A stretch of DNA of 64,000 bases from Zerene cesonia (taxonomy: Eukaryota; Arthropoda; Insecta; Lepidoptera; Pieridae), in assembly GCF_012273895.1 (NCBI RefSeq), contig NC_052119.1, forward strand, positions 8,532,705 to 8,596,704, written 5' to 3'. Below the pieces are notes generated by a model. The model was not told where the DNA came from. It saw only the letters and a list, made by a program, of their open reading frames with translations, and made no database searches. The position numbers and the translations under genes were made by a program. This document shows, piece after piece, positions 20,229 to 31,850 of this stretch (the first letter of the stretch is position 1; each line of letters starts with the position of its first letter).

Positions 20229-21474
20229 TATTTTATATTTCTCTATAGCAAACACAGTTTTTGTAACATTATTTTTAAATCTGGTATACATAAAAAATAA
20301 AAAAATAACAACTTTGCATAGTGTTACCGTGAGCAAATGTAAGCTAAAAATAATCTCATACGTAAAAAATAATAAATAGCCGGCGATTCGATTGAAACTT
20401 ATCATTAAAAAATATTAATATTTATTGTGGTCATAACGGAACGAATCAAAAGGTTGGCTAAACGATTTTAATTATATATTATGATGATATTCGGTTCCGA
20501 AGCGCCGATGTGTCGATAACGACGCAATTAGGGCGGTGACCTTTGACTCTATGATTTATTATGGGAACCTTGATATTGACACCCGTAATGTCTTCTATTA
20601 AACATACCTACTCATATTTTTACTGAAAATGTCCAAAAAACTCTTGGACCAAAAAAGAGTTTGAACCCATGAAACTTTAGTTCACAAAAATATTATAATT
20701 TAGAATTGAGTTGATTGGTTTTTCTTTTATTTTTGAATACATTTCGCTTAAGCGTTTAAATAATCTTTCTTCCTTGTGTTACATTTTCGGATTTATGTAC
20801 ATAATTCAATCAGAATATAAACTATATGTTGTACTTGCAATATCTCAAAAACCACGAACCTTAATCTCCTCTATAAATCCCATCATCAACACATCTCTCA
20901 AACAACTCCACCCACAACGGGCCAATACAGCTTCTCTCTCTATCATTAATCGTTTACGCAACAAACAAAATAATGAATCGTCATCAATTGCTGAGCGTGT
21001 TCAAATAAAATTGTAAAATAAACCACGCCATGACGCAAGCGGTGCCTCATGAATATCCCCAGAGTAATTGGTCACCACTGTCGTATAATAATCATGATTT
21101 GCTGAGCACGACTTTATAACTTACTACGCGAAAAGAAAATTGTCTACCGGAATGAAGCCGTAAAACCTTTCGTAATGGTCAACTTGTTTGATTAAGGGCC
21201 CGTGTTTTGATTGCTGACACGAATTGCGAGTCTATTCTATTGGATGTCTTGATTTTTCAGTCTTTTGAGTGATCATATTATGGGAGAATACTTTAGGATA
21301 AGGCGGGGAATTTTAAAACATTTATTCAATAGAGTTTTTTAACATAATTCTAGTGTTATTTTGACGAGTTCGGTTTTAAGATTAGAGCATTTGCATCACA
21401 CATAAATGCTTATTTATATATAATATAAAAAGTTAAGCATTATAATATAACTATTTTCTTACTCTTATGGCCTG
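20229..21474. other. AT-rich spacer with a GC patch holding a DR1-like motif
   Basis: A patch at about 20495-20560 contains TGACCTTTGACTC (20537-20549). Its complement is GAGTCA-A-AGGTCA, one mismatch from a direct repeat with 1-bp spacing of the nuclear-receptor half site. The frames at 20169-20405 and 20711-21016 show no coding features. Confidence 0.35.
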
Positions 21475-21676
21475 CGAGCTGCGCCTCGCGGTTTCACCCG
21501 CGCAAGTCCATATCCCATACGAATATCGGGATAAAAAGTTGCCTATATGTTATTCCAGTTGTTTAGCTGTCTACGTACCAAATTTCATTGCAATCGGTTC
21601 AGTAGTTTTTGCGTGAAAGAGCAGCAAACGCACACACACATCCTTACAAATTTTCGCATTTATAATATTAGTAGGA
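21475..21676 (-). mobile_element. Non-autonomous Helitron, family H1, mutated 3' terminus
   Basis: On the - strand it begins TCCTACTAATATTATAAATG and carries the whole H1 body with 'cggttcagtagtttttgcg' in the + reading. The hairpin is intact (CGCGG...CCGCG), but the terminal CTAG reads CTCG, so the element has probably lost its 3' end signal. Confidence 0.85.
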
Positions 21677-21837
21677 TATAATACAGCTCAACGTTTCCGG
21701 GACACAGGTTGATAAATGTTATGATTAATGCCTAAGTTTATTAATTAATTCTACACTCTGCATTATTTATAATTGATACAGACATAGAGATATACAGAAT
21801 AAATTTATTCACTACTAGACCTAGACTCTTAGCCGTG

Positions 21838-21965
21838 GGATTTCCAAGACAAAAAGTGAGAAAAGTACTGTCTTCTTCTTTTCTAAAGTACTTTCTCGGA
21901 TCTCAAGCTATCCATATTGGTTCAGTGGTTTAGGTGTGAATAAGAGAAAGATAGATACGTGACTT
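21838..21965 (-). mobile_element. Helitron-like fragment, family H3
   Basis: On the - strand it reads 'cacctaaaccactgaacca', 'atatggatagcttgagatcc' and 'gaaagtactttagaaaagaa'. This matches the middle of the H3 type (compare 8111-8288) without either terminus. Confidence 0.45.
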
Positions 21966-22364
21966 TCCCATATTATTTGTTATATATGACATCCAAATAT
22001 CGCTTTATATTACAAAGCTTTAATGTTGTATTCTATAAATTATTTTACTGCAATCAACTGAAAACAAGTCTAAAACTTACATTATTATTTACATCAAAAA
22101 AAGCATCTATAATCAAAACTGTAATGTCACCTTAGCATGAATATGTAAGCATCCCGTCCAGCCCGCCCCATCCGGGATGATATATCCATTATTCAACATC
22201 CGAATATTTTATGGTTTTTGTGCCGGTTGCCGCCCCTTGGAGGTGCGACGGTCAGTCCGAGAAGATATGCTAAAATTGTGATTATATTAATTAATAGCAT
22301 GTTTTTCTTAACAGTTTTGTTCGTAAAAAAAGAATACAAAATTCAGGTTCATCCTAGGATTTGT

Positions 22365-22495
22365 TTTTTTATTTATTTATACTTTATTGTACATAAAACA
22401 TAATAAACATAAAATAACATATGTACGATTTGGGAATCTTATTGCACAAAAGCAATTTCTTCCAGGCAAGCCTCAACCAGAGCCGCGGGTAACAT
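22365..22495 (-). mobile_element. 3' end of a non-LTR retrotransposon (LINE), non-coding
   Basis: On the - strand it reads 'cgcggctctggttgaggc', 'ttgcctggaagaaattgc', 'caataagattcc' and then 'caataaagtataaataaata' with a TAAA-type tail. This is the familiar 3' UTR and tail of an abundant lepidopteran LINE. No ORF is retained. Confidence 0.6.
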
Positions 22496-22594
22496 AATAT
22501 TATTACCGTTCGAATGTATCTACTTAAAATCTCGTAGGACCTACTTCGTCTTGTTGGTCTACCATTTGGACAAGGGTGTCTTACACGTTATTTA

Positions 22595-22705
22595 TTAACC
22601 AATTTCAAAAAAAGAGGAGGTCTATTCGGCTGTATTTCTTTTTTTATATGAAAGCTGGTGCCTCCCGTGTCTCAAATTTGGTCTAGTCCTGACAGTTTGT
22701 AAATG
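22595..22705 (+). repeat. Interspersed repeat, unclassified (family U1)
   Basis: Contains 'gaggtctattcggctgtatt', 'gaaagctggtgcctcccgt' and 'atttggtctagtcctgac' in the same order as the blocks at 4310-4510. Class undetermined. Confidence 0.5.
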
Positions 22706-22851
22706 GTTTTTTTTTATTATAAAAATTATAATTACTACTAATACGAATGAATAGAAAATAAATCGCTTAATTTTTACTGATTTTTATTAACAAATGCTTG
22801 ACCTATGTGTCAGTATATTGAACACCTTGTAAGTTTGATGTAATTATCCTA

Positions 22852-23059
22852 TCCTACTAGTATTTTAAATGCGATAGTTTATTAGGATGGATGTATGTGT
22901 ATGTGTATGATTTTACTCTTTCGCGCCAAAACTACTGAAATCGCAATGAAATTTGGTACGTAGATAATCGGACAACTGGAAAAACATATAGGCAACTTTT
23001 TATCCCAATATTCTTACGGGATACGGACTTACGCGGGTGAAACCGCGGGACGCAGCTAG
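22852..23059 (+). mobile_element. Non-autonomous Helitron, family H1 (full length)
   Basis: A diverged copy starting TCCTACTAGTATTTTAAATG and ending with an intact hairpin and CTAG next to T. It has a short GTAT expansion in the 5' third. It is directly preceded by a partial duplicate of its own start (ATCCT-ATCCTACT). Confidence 0.85.
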
Positions 23060-24945
23060 TAATTCATATAGGAAGTGAATGTATGACATGACGTTAACAG
23101 TGACACAATGTGACCATAAATCAATCAATACCTTAAAGTAAAATTTATAGCAGGTATTACGTAAACTGCTTTCATTAGTATATTAAATAATTTATATACA
23201 TTGATATGCATTCAGACATACAGGTGCCATAATATCGTAAATTTCCCAGCTACCATTTATGTATGAAGGAAGCCATATTTTTTTAAGCGATGACCTAGAG
23301 TCTAGTTGTTATAAATTCGGTAATAGGAATCTACAGTTCACTAAAATTATATTTACATATGTAGTTAATATTATGATACTATAATTTAACATTGCCTTAT
23401 TGTTTCTTGTCGCGGCAAAGGTATGGCATTTTAGATAACATTAACAATGTATCAGCAACGTGTAATAATTTAATTAACATAATAAGCTTTCCGAGATAAC
23501 AAAAATTACGCTCACTTATCAAACATTTCGTATTACGGTCTCCATTCTCGAGAAGATTACCTACCACTTTAAATTAGTACATTTATGTTGTTAATCTATG
23601 AGATATATCGGGAATCTTAAATGTCATGGACCGGAGAAAGTTCATCACATATGAATGAAATAATGACCGAATCACTTTTGGACCGGTTTTGGTCATATGT
23701 TAAGTCATGCCGTATCAAGATAAGCTCTTACTTATATTATGTATTTTATTATAATGGCTTTGTCATTCTTATCACAAATATATGTGGAAGATTGCTCGTA
23801 ATGTTGACTGCTAACTGTGTTAGTTGGATTCGCTTATTTATGACGTATTCATTTGATTTTTTTTTATGATTTTATTTTGTATGTTCAATAAATTTTTAGA
23901 CTATGTTTTTGTAACACATATTAAAGTTTTAATTATGTATAAATGAATTGATTGTATTGTTAGGAAACAGATATTTATTTTAACAGTAATCTTTTTACAT
24001 GGCCACTTAAATAAGAAATTATGGGTGTAGGATAAAAATTCGGTTATTTTCAAATCTTCCTCTAAATTGAGCTATATGTGTGGCGTGGGTCCTTACTAAT
24101 AAGATATAAATTAAAATTCCTTGTTACATAAAAAAACTTAACGAACAATTGAACGAAAATTTTACAAATACTAGCAAAGGATCTTTAATTTCAATGGTTA
24201 GTTATTACGTTTGAACCAATTGCAGTGCAAAGGAATCTTTACAAAAAATAATTTAAATGACGTTAACCAGTTATAAGAATTGACATAAAATGACAGTTGA
24301 ACTCAAAAACAAAATTAAACCGCAAATAATATAAAAACTTGTATATAAGAAATAAGTAACTATACGACACAATATTTCCTTGCCTTCTAGAAGCGATGGA
24401 GCAATTCAATAATATAACATCTGCATTTGATGAGCTGATCTCAGATATTATTCAGCAGTTAATCCAATCAAATTGTGATTTGTTGTTATTTGACATGCAT
24501 CCGAGTTGTAACAGCTTCTGAATGTCGATTTAATTGCATGATAACTACGCAGTTGTGAATTCTTTCAATATGCGTTTAGATGGTATACTGTTTATTATTG
24601 TACGATTACTTTGAGCTATTTAAAATGTCGTTTTAATAGAATATAACCTATTTGCGCCATTACGCTGAGTACTGAGACAGTATTGGAAATTGAATATTTT
24701 ATTTTGTATGTATATTTGTAATGTTTTCACAGAAAAATTGCAGGACTGGTATAAAAAAAAATTTTAACCTTTAAAAAGCTGCATTTTCACTGAGTGACAT
24801 AGGCTATACAAGTATCAGAGGTGAAGTCGCAGCGGACTGATGTTTTGTATCATTTGACTAGTATTAACTGAGATAGTAAATACGCTGGTATAAGAGAATT
24901 GTTTATTTACAAACGTTAAAACTTTGCCTTAATGTTTTCTTCCTA
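23060..24945. other. Long AT-rich spacer
   Basis: The 82-codon frame 23621-23869 is hydrophobic and AT-rich without any motif, so I regard it as chance. No repeats or RNA genes are recognised. Confidence 0.45.
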
Positions 24946-25100
24946 TCTATACTAATATAATAAAGCTGAAGAGTTTGTTTGTTTTAATGCACTAATCTCA
25001 GGTCCGATTTGAAAAAGTATTTCAGTGTTAGATAGCCCATTTATTGAGGGAGGCTATAGGCTATATATGTACCACGGGCGAAGCCGGGGCGTACTGCTAG
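24946..25100 (+). mobile_element. Non-autonomous Helitron, family H4 (best copy)
   Basis: It begins TCTATACTAATATAATAAAG, contains 'agagtttgtttg', 'ggtccgatttgaaaaag' and 'agcccatttattgagg', and ends with 'cacgggcgaagccggggc' and CTAG. Flanked by host A (24945) and T (25101), it shows all Helitron landmarks in 155 bp. Confidence 0.82.
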
Positions 25101-27102
25101 TTATTAATACTTTTAAAACATTGTACATTCGTACACAGCATACATTTTTAGAAGTACGGTATAAACGAAAATAAAACGTAAATGAATGAACTCCTTTAAC
25201 TATTTCAAAGAGGCTGGCAAAATAAAACATTTATAATTGCAATAACGTAACAGATACCCGGACCAGTTATGGCGATAAGCTGCAATCTGTACGAGTGATA
25301 AATTTGAATGCTCACTGACTGAGTGGGTGCCTAAACACTAGGGGAGCTCATAAACCGACGGGTATGGTAATGTTGCAACTGCTCACGGTTTAGGCAGTTG
25401 AGGTATGAGCGTTTGTGTTTAAACTTTAGATAAACGAAGATTATTTTTATCTTCGGTAAAAAATTCAATTCTAAAAACATACAAAGAGAGATATAATGTC
25501 AATTCAATGATCACTATCAGGCAACCGGGGGGAGAAAGGTAAAAGAAGCGAAATATGTAATAAAACGTTTTTTTTTAATGTTAATTTCCACCATTTGACA
25601 TTTTATATACTTCATCGGTCGGATAAGTTTCTTCTGGACGGGTAACTTCACGATGTCACCGTCAGTTTATGGAAAAAGGCAGTAGATTTTCCAACAATTA
25701 TGAGGGAATATCCCCGACCTTTTTATTCGACTGTTGAGTTAGAAAGTGGTATAGCAGATTCTAACTAGGAAAAATTAAGAAGTCTAACTAAAAAAAGGTA
25801 TTTCTAATGATTCAGAAGCTTTTCACTTTAGTAGTGATAGCACAGGGAATTGTATAGTAAGGTTATATAAAGATAAGCACTATATCAAGTTTCCCTGGGC
25901 ACTTTTCCGCTACATTATAAAAACTCAAATTCTAAACTCTCAACTTCAAATAATCAAATTGTAATTTTCAAACAAGGTTTACAGTCAAAGACATCTCATT
26001 ATTGCTAATTGACTCTTTTATATACACGATAAATATTTATTCCTAATATCGTTTCGCCATGTTCAAGGATACCTCATATTTCAAAGCATTGTCACTGCTC
26101 GTGGTTAATACGCCTTCTGCACAACTGACAATGGCTATGAAAGATCAGGGAGCTTACAAATATTATGTACCTAGGGAATTTATAGCTATGGTTATTTGTT
26201 GAAATCGAAGTATTGTTATTTGTACTTACATGGCTGTTTGATGCGTTGGTACCTAAAATGCGTTAGCAGAGCTGTTGATGTTGTCGTTTCTGTCTGATGA
26301 TGTCTATAGATACTCTAAACCATACTATGCTATATAAAAATGTATTTTAGGACATCGAAAATGTCCTCATCTCCGTTGATCCAGACAATGAATGTCAGAG
26401 TTCACGAAACAGTTAATAAACGCGATGATGGTAAAACATCACGCCATAAAAGCTTTTGCTATAACCCATTTTGCTGGCGCCATAATTAAATTAAAAACCG
26501 TCCGTTATTCGTCGGACGTTATTTATCGACATAATAATTCCAATAAAATTCAATAAATAATTATGTGTCGAATAATTAATGGGCCATGTGTAACAGTTTC
26601 ATCGGATTTGCATAATTATTCAAAATATATACTTTCAACAAACGTTTTCGTGTCTTTTTTGTGTAATTTGTTAAGTTTTTTATTAACAATATAATTGATA
26701 CTTTTATTGTTAATGAATGAATAAATAAATGATTCACGTTTCATTTTTGGCCATTTATAATAATATTTCTTGTTCAGCGACATGTATTAATGATACAATA
26801 TTGTAGTACAAGCGGCTTCAGATTTTATCTTAATTACCAATTATGATTCGAATGTATTTTGACATATATAACTAAATTAATGAATCCAAAAATATAATAG
26901 CTACTTAAGGAAACATTTATACATATGTAATTTATATTGTATTCTGAACGACTAATGAATAATTGAAGAGAAATCCATTGATAGTATAAATGCTATATTA
27001 ACTGCATATGTGCGTATGTGTAATTAAACTGCAAAGACTGTTTACCTATACCGATTCACATTCAGTTTATGAATAACTTATTTCCAGTAATATCCTACAC
27101 AT
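25101..27102. other. AT-rich spacer
   Basis: A 47-codon open frame (26059-26202, + strand, ATG preceded by an in-frame TAA) has less biased composition than its surroundings but no recognisable domain. I do not call it a gene. A GC-elevated patch lies at about 25335-25400. No known repeat is recognised. Confidence 0.4.
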
Positions 27103-27301
27103 TTTTTTTAATGTTCATACTGGGCAACTGAGTGGGTGGTTCGCCTGATGGTAACCGATCATCACCGTCCATGAACATTCGCAGAGCTTTGATGGGGTAA
27201 GGGAAGGATTGACGACTGGATACAAGAGGTGAGTATAAGGAAGTGGGCCTCTGGACATTAAAATAACGAAGCGTACAAAAAACCTCGTCCATTCATAGAC
27301 A
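27103..27301 (-). mobile_element. Poly(A)-ended retroposon S2, left part
   Basis: The T run at 27104-27111 is the poly(A) of a - strand element. 'ggttcgcctgatggtaacc' and 'ccatgaacattcgcagagc' match the S2 3' region of 3908-4243. The last 77 bp (27225-27301) are identical to the first 77 bp after the N gap. Confidence 0.7.
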
Positions 27302-28301
27302 NNNNNNNNNNNNNNNNNNNNNNNNNNNNNNNNNNNNNNNNNNNNNNNNNNNNNNNNNNNNNNNNNNNNNNNNNNNNNNNNNNNNNNNNNNNNNNNNNNN
27401 NNNNNNNNNNNNNNNNNNNNNNNNNNNNNNNNNNNNNNNNNNNNNNNNNNNNNNNNNNNNNNNNNNNNNNNNNNNNNNNNNNNNNNNNNNNNNNNNNNNN
27501 NNNNNNNNNNNNNNNNNNNNNNNNNNNNNNNNNNNNNNNNNNNNNNNNNNNNNNNNNNNNNNNNNNNNNNNNNNNNNNNNNNNNNNNNNNNNNNNNNNNN
27601 NNNNNNNNNNNNNNNNNNNNNNNNNNNNNNNNNNNNNNNNNNNNNNNNNNNNNNNNNNNNNNNNNNNNNNNNNNNNNNNNNNNNNNNNNNNNNNNNNNNN
27701 NNNNNNNNNNNNNNNNNNNNNNNNNNNNNNNNNNNNNNNNNNNNNNNNNNNNNNNNNNNNNNNNNNNNNNNNNNNNNNNNNNNNNNNNNNNNNNNNNNNN
27801 NNNNNNNNNNNNNNNNNNNNNNNNNNNNNNNNNNNNNNNNNNNNNNNNNNNNNNNNNNNNNNNNNNNNNNNNNNNNNNNNNNNNNNNNNNNNNNNNNNNN
27901 NNNNNNNNNNNNNNNNNNNNNNNNNNNNNNNNNNNNNNNNNNNNNNNNNNNNNNNNNNNNNNNNNNNNNNNNNNNNNNNNNNNNNNNNNNNNNNNNNNNN
28001 NNNNNNNNNNNNNNNNNNNNNNNNNNNNNNNNNNNNNNNNNNNNNNNNNNNNNNNNNNNNNNNNNNNNNNNNNNNNNNNNNNNNNNNNNNNNNNNNNNNN
28101 NNNNNNNNNNNNNNNNNNNNNNNNNNNNNNNNNNNNNNNNNNNNNNNNNNNNNNNNNNNNNNNNNNNNNNNNNNNNNNNNNNNNNNNNNNNNNNNNNNNN
28201 NNNNNNNNNNNNNNNNNNNNNNNNNNNNNNNNNNNNNNNNNNNNNNNNNNNNNNNNNNNNNNNNNNNNNNNNNNNNNNNNNNNNNNNNNNNNNNNNNNNN
28301 N
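27302..28301. other. Assembly gap of exactly 1000 N, flanked by a 77-bp identical sequence
   Basis: The bases at 27225-27301 and 28302-28378 are identical over 77 bp. The contig ends therefore appear to overlap, and the gap is probably of zero or negative length rather than missing DNA. The long frames spanning it are artefacts. Confidence 0.95.
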
Positions 28302-28378
28302 AGAGGTGAGTATAAGGAAGTGGGCCTCTGGACATTAAAATAACGAAGCGTACAAAAAACCTCGTCCATTCATAGACA
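28302..28378 (-). repeat. Second copy of the 77-bp gap-flanking sequence (S2 retroposon body)
   Basis: It is identical to 27225-27301 and continues into unique-looking sequence after 28378. It is most simply the same genomic segment assembled twice. Confidence 0.8.
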
Positions 28379-31300
28379 GAAGCCACATATATCCCTTACC
28401 AGTCTCGATTAAACCAACCAATCTTGATTACCCATAAATATAACCAGAGACAAATTGCTGAGTTTCACAAGTGTGAATTTATACGACAGAATTGAAGCAA
28501 ATTTCGTCACGGATTTGCGGATTTCAACGTGCTAAATCCGACAAGAGCTTGGGGATAAATCATGGTGGTGGGCGTCGGCCATGTTAAATAACTGCTACCG
28601 TTTACATACCGTTTGATCGTGATACGTGAACCGAAGCACTTGTGTACTAACGTTTTCAATCGGTTTGTGGATGGAAAAGACCTTTTCAAAGTATGTTGCT
28701 GTTTGAAATTTCAAATTAATACAATTGTATTGAATACTATTCTATTGATGCGGTTTTAAGAGTGCTTCGAAAGTTTTCATTAATACAGATTTTTTACATA
28801 TATAGGGTTTGTGATTAAATATTTGGAATGCTTTGATTATGTAGGCTTTTTTTAAATATAAACAATAATGGAGCGTTTTGTTTCACTTATTTCAAAATAT
28901 TTAGGGTATATTAATAACAATCAAAAGAAGTTGTATGGCATTCCCACGATCTTTGAAATATACAATCTGTCGACGAAATTTATCGCCGCTGTTTATTTTA
29001 CTTACACTTACTTCACATTGTTTACACTAAGAATTATTTATTAATCTTCAGATAAAAATATAATTACGTACCAACCTACAGGATTCTTATTATGTTCAAA
29101 ATTGTATTTAAAACGTATGACAACTTGCAAGAAAGTTCAATATGCACTTGGCTTCATATCAATAAAAACGTACCTCGAGGCACTACTAGGCACACTAAGC
29201 TTATACCCAGGTCCCGTGTATAAATCAGCGGCGCCTGTGCACCGATTAATCGCGCGCGAGCCGCTCACAAATCAACGCAATGGATATATGTTAAGTACTT
29301 GGTAATAATGATGTTAGCATTAGAGGTATTAATTGCTCTAGTGGTATCTCTGAAGACTGCGCATGCCACTTGCGTTGGCCCTTTATTTATTCTGTATAGC
29401 AGATTACGACGCGCATTCGTTTGTAATTTGTTATATCTGTGTGCGTAATAGTTCTGCTACTTGTGTGTTTAATGAGGGGAGGATATTATGAGTTTGTTAA
29501 AGGTTGCATTGATAAGGGAGCAATTTAGACTAAAAATCAATCAAAGGTTTTGAAATAGTGCTTGTTTGTTCTCCAAATAAATAAATAGATTTTTATTATA
29601 ATTATAGCTGTGGAAGTCGGGGATGAAGTGTGACGCAGTTGTTTATCCGGGGAGTGATATAATAGTCACTAATTGAATAATATGTAATTTATTTATTAGT
29701 TGGCAATACAGTTTTGTCATCAGATGGAATGGATGAAGGACTTCGCTCTAATGATTAAATGTTTTCCGAACCGGTCGTAAATGTTGTTGTTGTTGTTGTT
29801 ATTGTAAAAGATAAAACTTGAGTTATTGAATTCATCGTATATTTTGGAATGTTTTAACTCTTAAATTTTAAATAAGACACAATATGTAACTATATATACT
29901 TTAAATATACATAGCATAAAAAATAAGCCATTAAAAACAAAGACGTTCGGCATTGAAAGGCGGTATGCATCTATTAGTATCATGTGATTCTTAAGTAGCA
30001 AAACCTCGTTGCGTCGAATCCTGCGCATTATTTACATAACATTGAAATGTATCTCGTTTCAGAGGTTGAGCGGACATTTACTAGAAATTCTACGTTTGAA
30101 ATAGAATATCTGGATTAATTGTTACATGTCTAACGGTATGAGATATTTTTACATGTAAAAAATAGCAATTCCCACACGATTAGTATTAAATAATATAGAA
30201 AGTCATAAATTCGGCGACATCGTTAAGGGTTAAACGTGGATGTAGCAAATTCCATACCCGACATGTTGTATCAACTTTAATTATACATTATTAATGACTG
30301 TATCGAATTTGACAGCTACAATAGGGTTGCCAACTGATACGCTGGCTATATTACAAATGTTACATTATATATTGATACAAGAATAACGGAATTTTAAAAA
30401 ATCCAAAGTTTGGTTTAAAATTAAAAAAAATATTCATAAGATTGCTTAAGCACATTAGCATTTTATCTAAAAAATATAACAATTTCTGTCCTAAGCACTA
30501 ATATATGTGTAATTATTATATTTAAAATAAAAGTTGACAGCCCTACAGCAAACGCGGATGGGTACAAAGGCGCCGCTCTCTAAATACGGTAATAACAGAG
30601 AAGCGAAATCATTAAGAATCAAAAGCATATTGAAATGGACCGGATTGTTAACGAAGGACGAGGTATTGGCGATTTTACTCGATACAATGTTTGCGTTTTG
30701 TTTTTATTGTGACGGGGGCACTGACTTGTACAACTGTTGGATCGTAATGCATTTTACTCGTGTCTCCGTAATATTTGGACGGGCCCATTAAACATCATTA
30801 TTATTTGTCGTTGATATATAATCATGTCAAAATTGTCATATAAGAAATATGTATTTATTATATTTACTGCAAGTGAGTACCCTAATTACGTCGAGTTATT
30901 ATCATTGGTAAATAAATATATTGACTTATTATAGATAGGCTGTTGAAATATGTCGGTCAATTTTTAACAACGTAGTCTTACAAATAAATGAGTTAAGTTT
31001 AGAAAAGGTAAAAAAAAAAACGATTTCTGAGGGCTTAATTTTTCCATTTCATATTATATTTGTTTATGCATATTTCTAACCAAGCCTGTCAAATAAATGA
31101 TGCACAATTTATTCAATAAACTATTTATCCCAAAAATCCTTAATTTCTGATATATTCACATATATCAATAACTTCGCGTAAAGCAGAACGAAAAAGCTAG
31201 TCCATTTCTGTAACTTTTATACAAATAAATCTGTTATCTGTTATTGTTGAAACAAATCTCCATATTAAACTTATTTAAAAAAAAAAACACGATCATGAAT

Positions 31301-31767
31301 AAAGTATGTGTAATGAAAACAAATTATTTAGAGTGTATGGGCTCCAGACGTATAATAAATTATTACAATAAATTGCATACCCAAATAATAGACAAACCAT
31401 ACTCACACTGCATTATAATCAATTGCATAAGATCATTATTTTAATAGCTATTAACAAAACAAGGGCAAATTCTGTGGCTTTATTATGAGAAAATAGTTTC
31501 GTATCATTATCCGTGATGAAAATAATGAATAGGCTCGACTATTATTGATATAATTAGTTCTGTTAGTAATATTTATAGTCGTTATAAACTACGCTTGGCT
31601 TATAATAGATTCGTTTATTACACTCATGTGTATTTATGCTGTTATATTTATTCTAATTACATTTTTCAAAATAGCAATGGCGAAATCACGACGTTGCCAC
31701 AATCAGTACATGTATTAGGGCTGATTGGAAATAAAGGAAATCAAGTCTCAATTTTGATTTTGATAAA
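28379..31767. other. Long spacer with a CpG-rich TATA-bearing patch
   Basis: At about 29205-29275 GC-rich sequence follows GTATAAATCAGCGG and includes 'ttaatcgcgcgcgagccgc', which stands out from its AT-rich surroundings and could be a promoter or CNE. The 60-85 codon frames (28507-28689, 29102-29305, 30534-30791) show no domain I recognise. A TTG microsatellite lies at 29782-29800. No repeat family is recognised. Confidence 0.35.
29782..29800. repeat. TTG trinucleotide microsatellite
   Basis: About six consecutive TGT/TTG units in non-coding DNA. Confidence 0.85.
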
Positions 31768-31850
31768 ATTTGATACAGAGATAGTTTGAAACATCAGACA
31801 GGATATCTCTTACCCGGAAGTCTCACGGGAACGGTAGCTATGCCAGAAAA
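31768..31850 (+). mobile_element. Helitron-like fragment, family H3
   Basis: Reads 'gatacagagatagtttgaaa', 'aggatatctcttacccggaa' and 'tctcacgggaacggtagct', the central-to-3' part of the H3 type on the + strand. Termini are absent. Confidence 0.5.

Noticed and set aside
27115..28386. Open frames of 358-423 codons across 27115-28386
   Set aside because: They are gap frames again. The repeated peptide at both ends comes from the 77-bp duplicated gap flank inside a retroposon.
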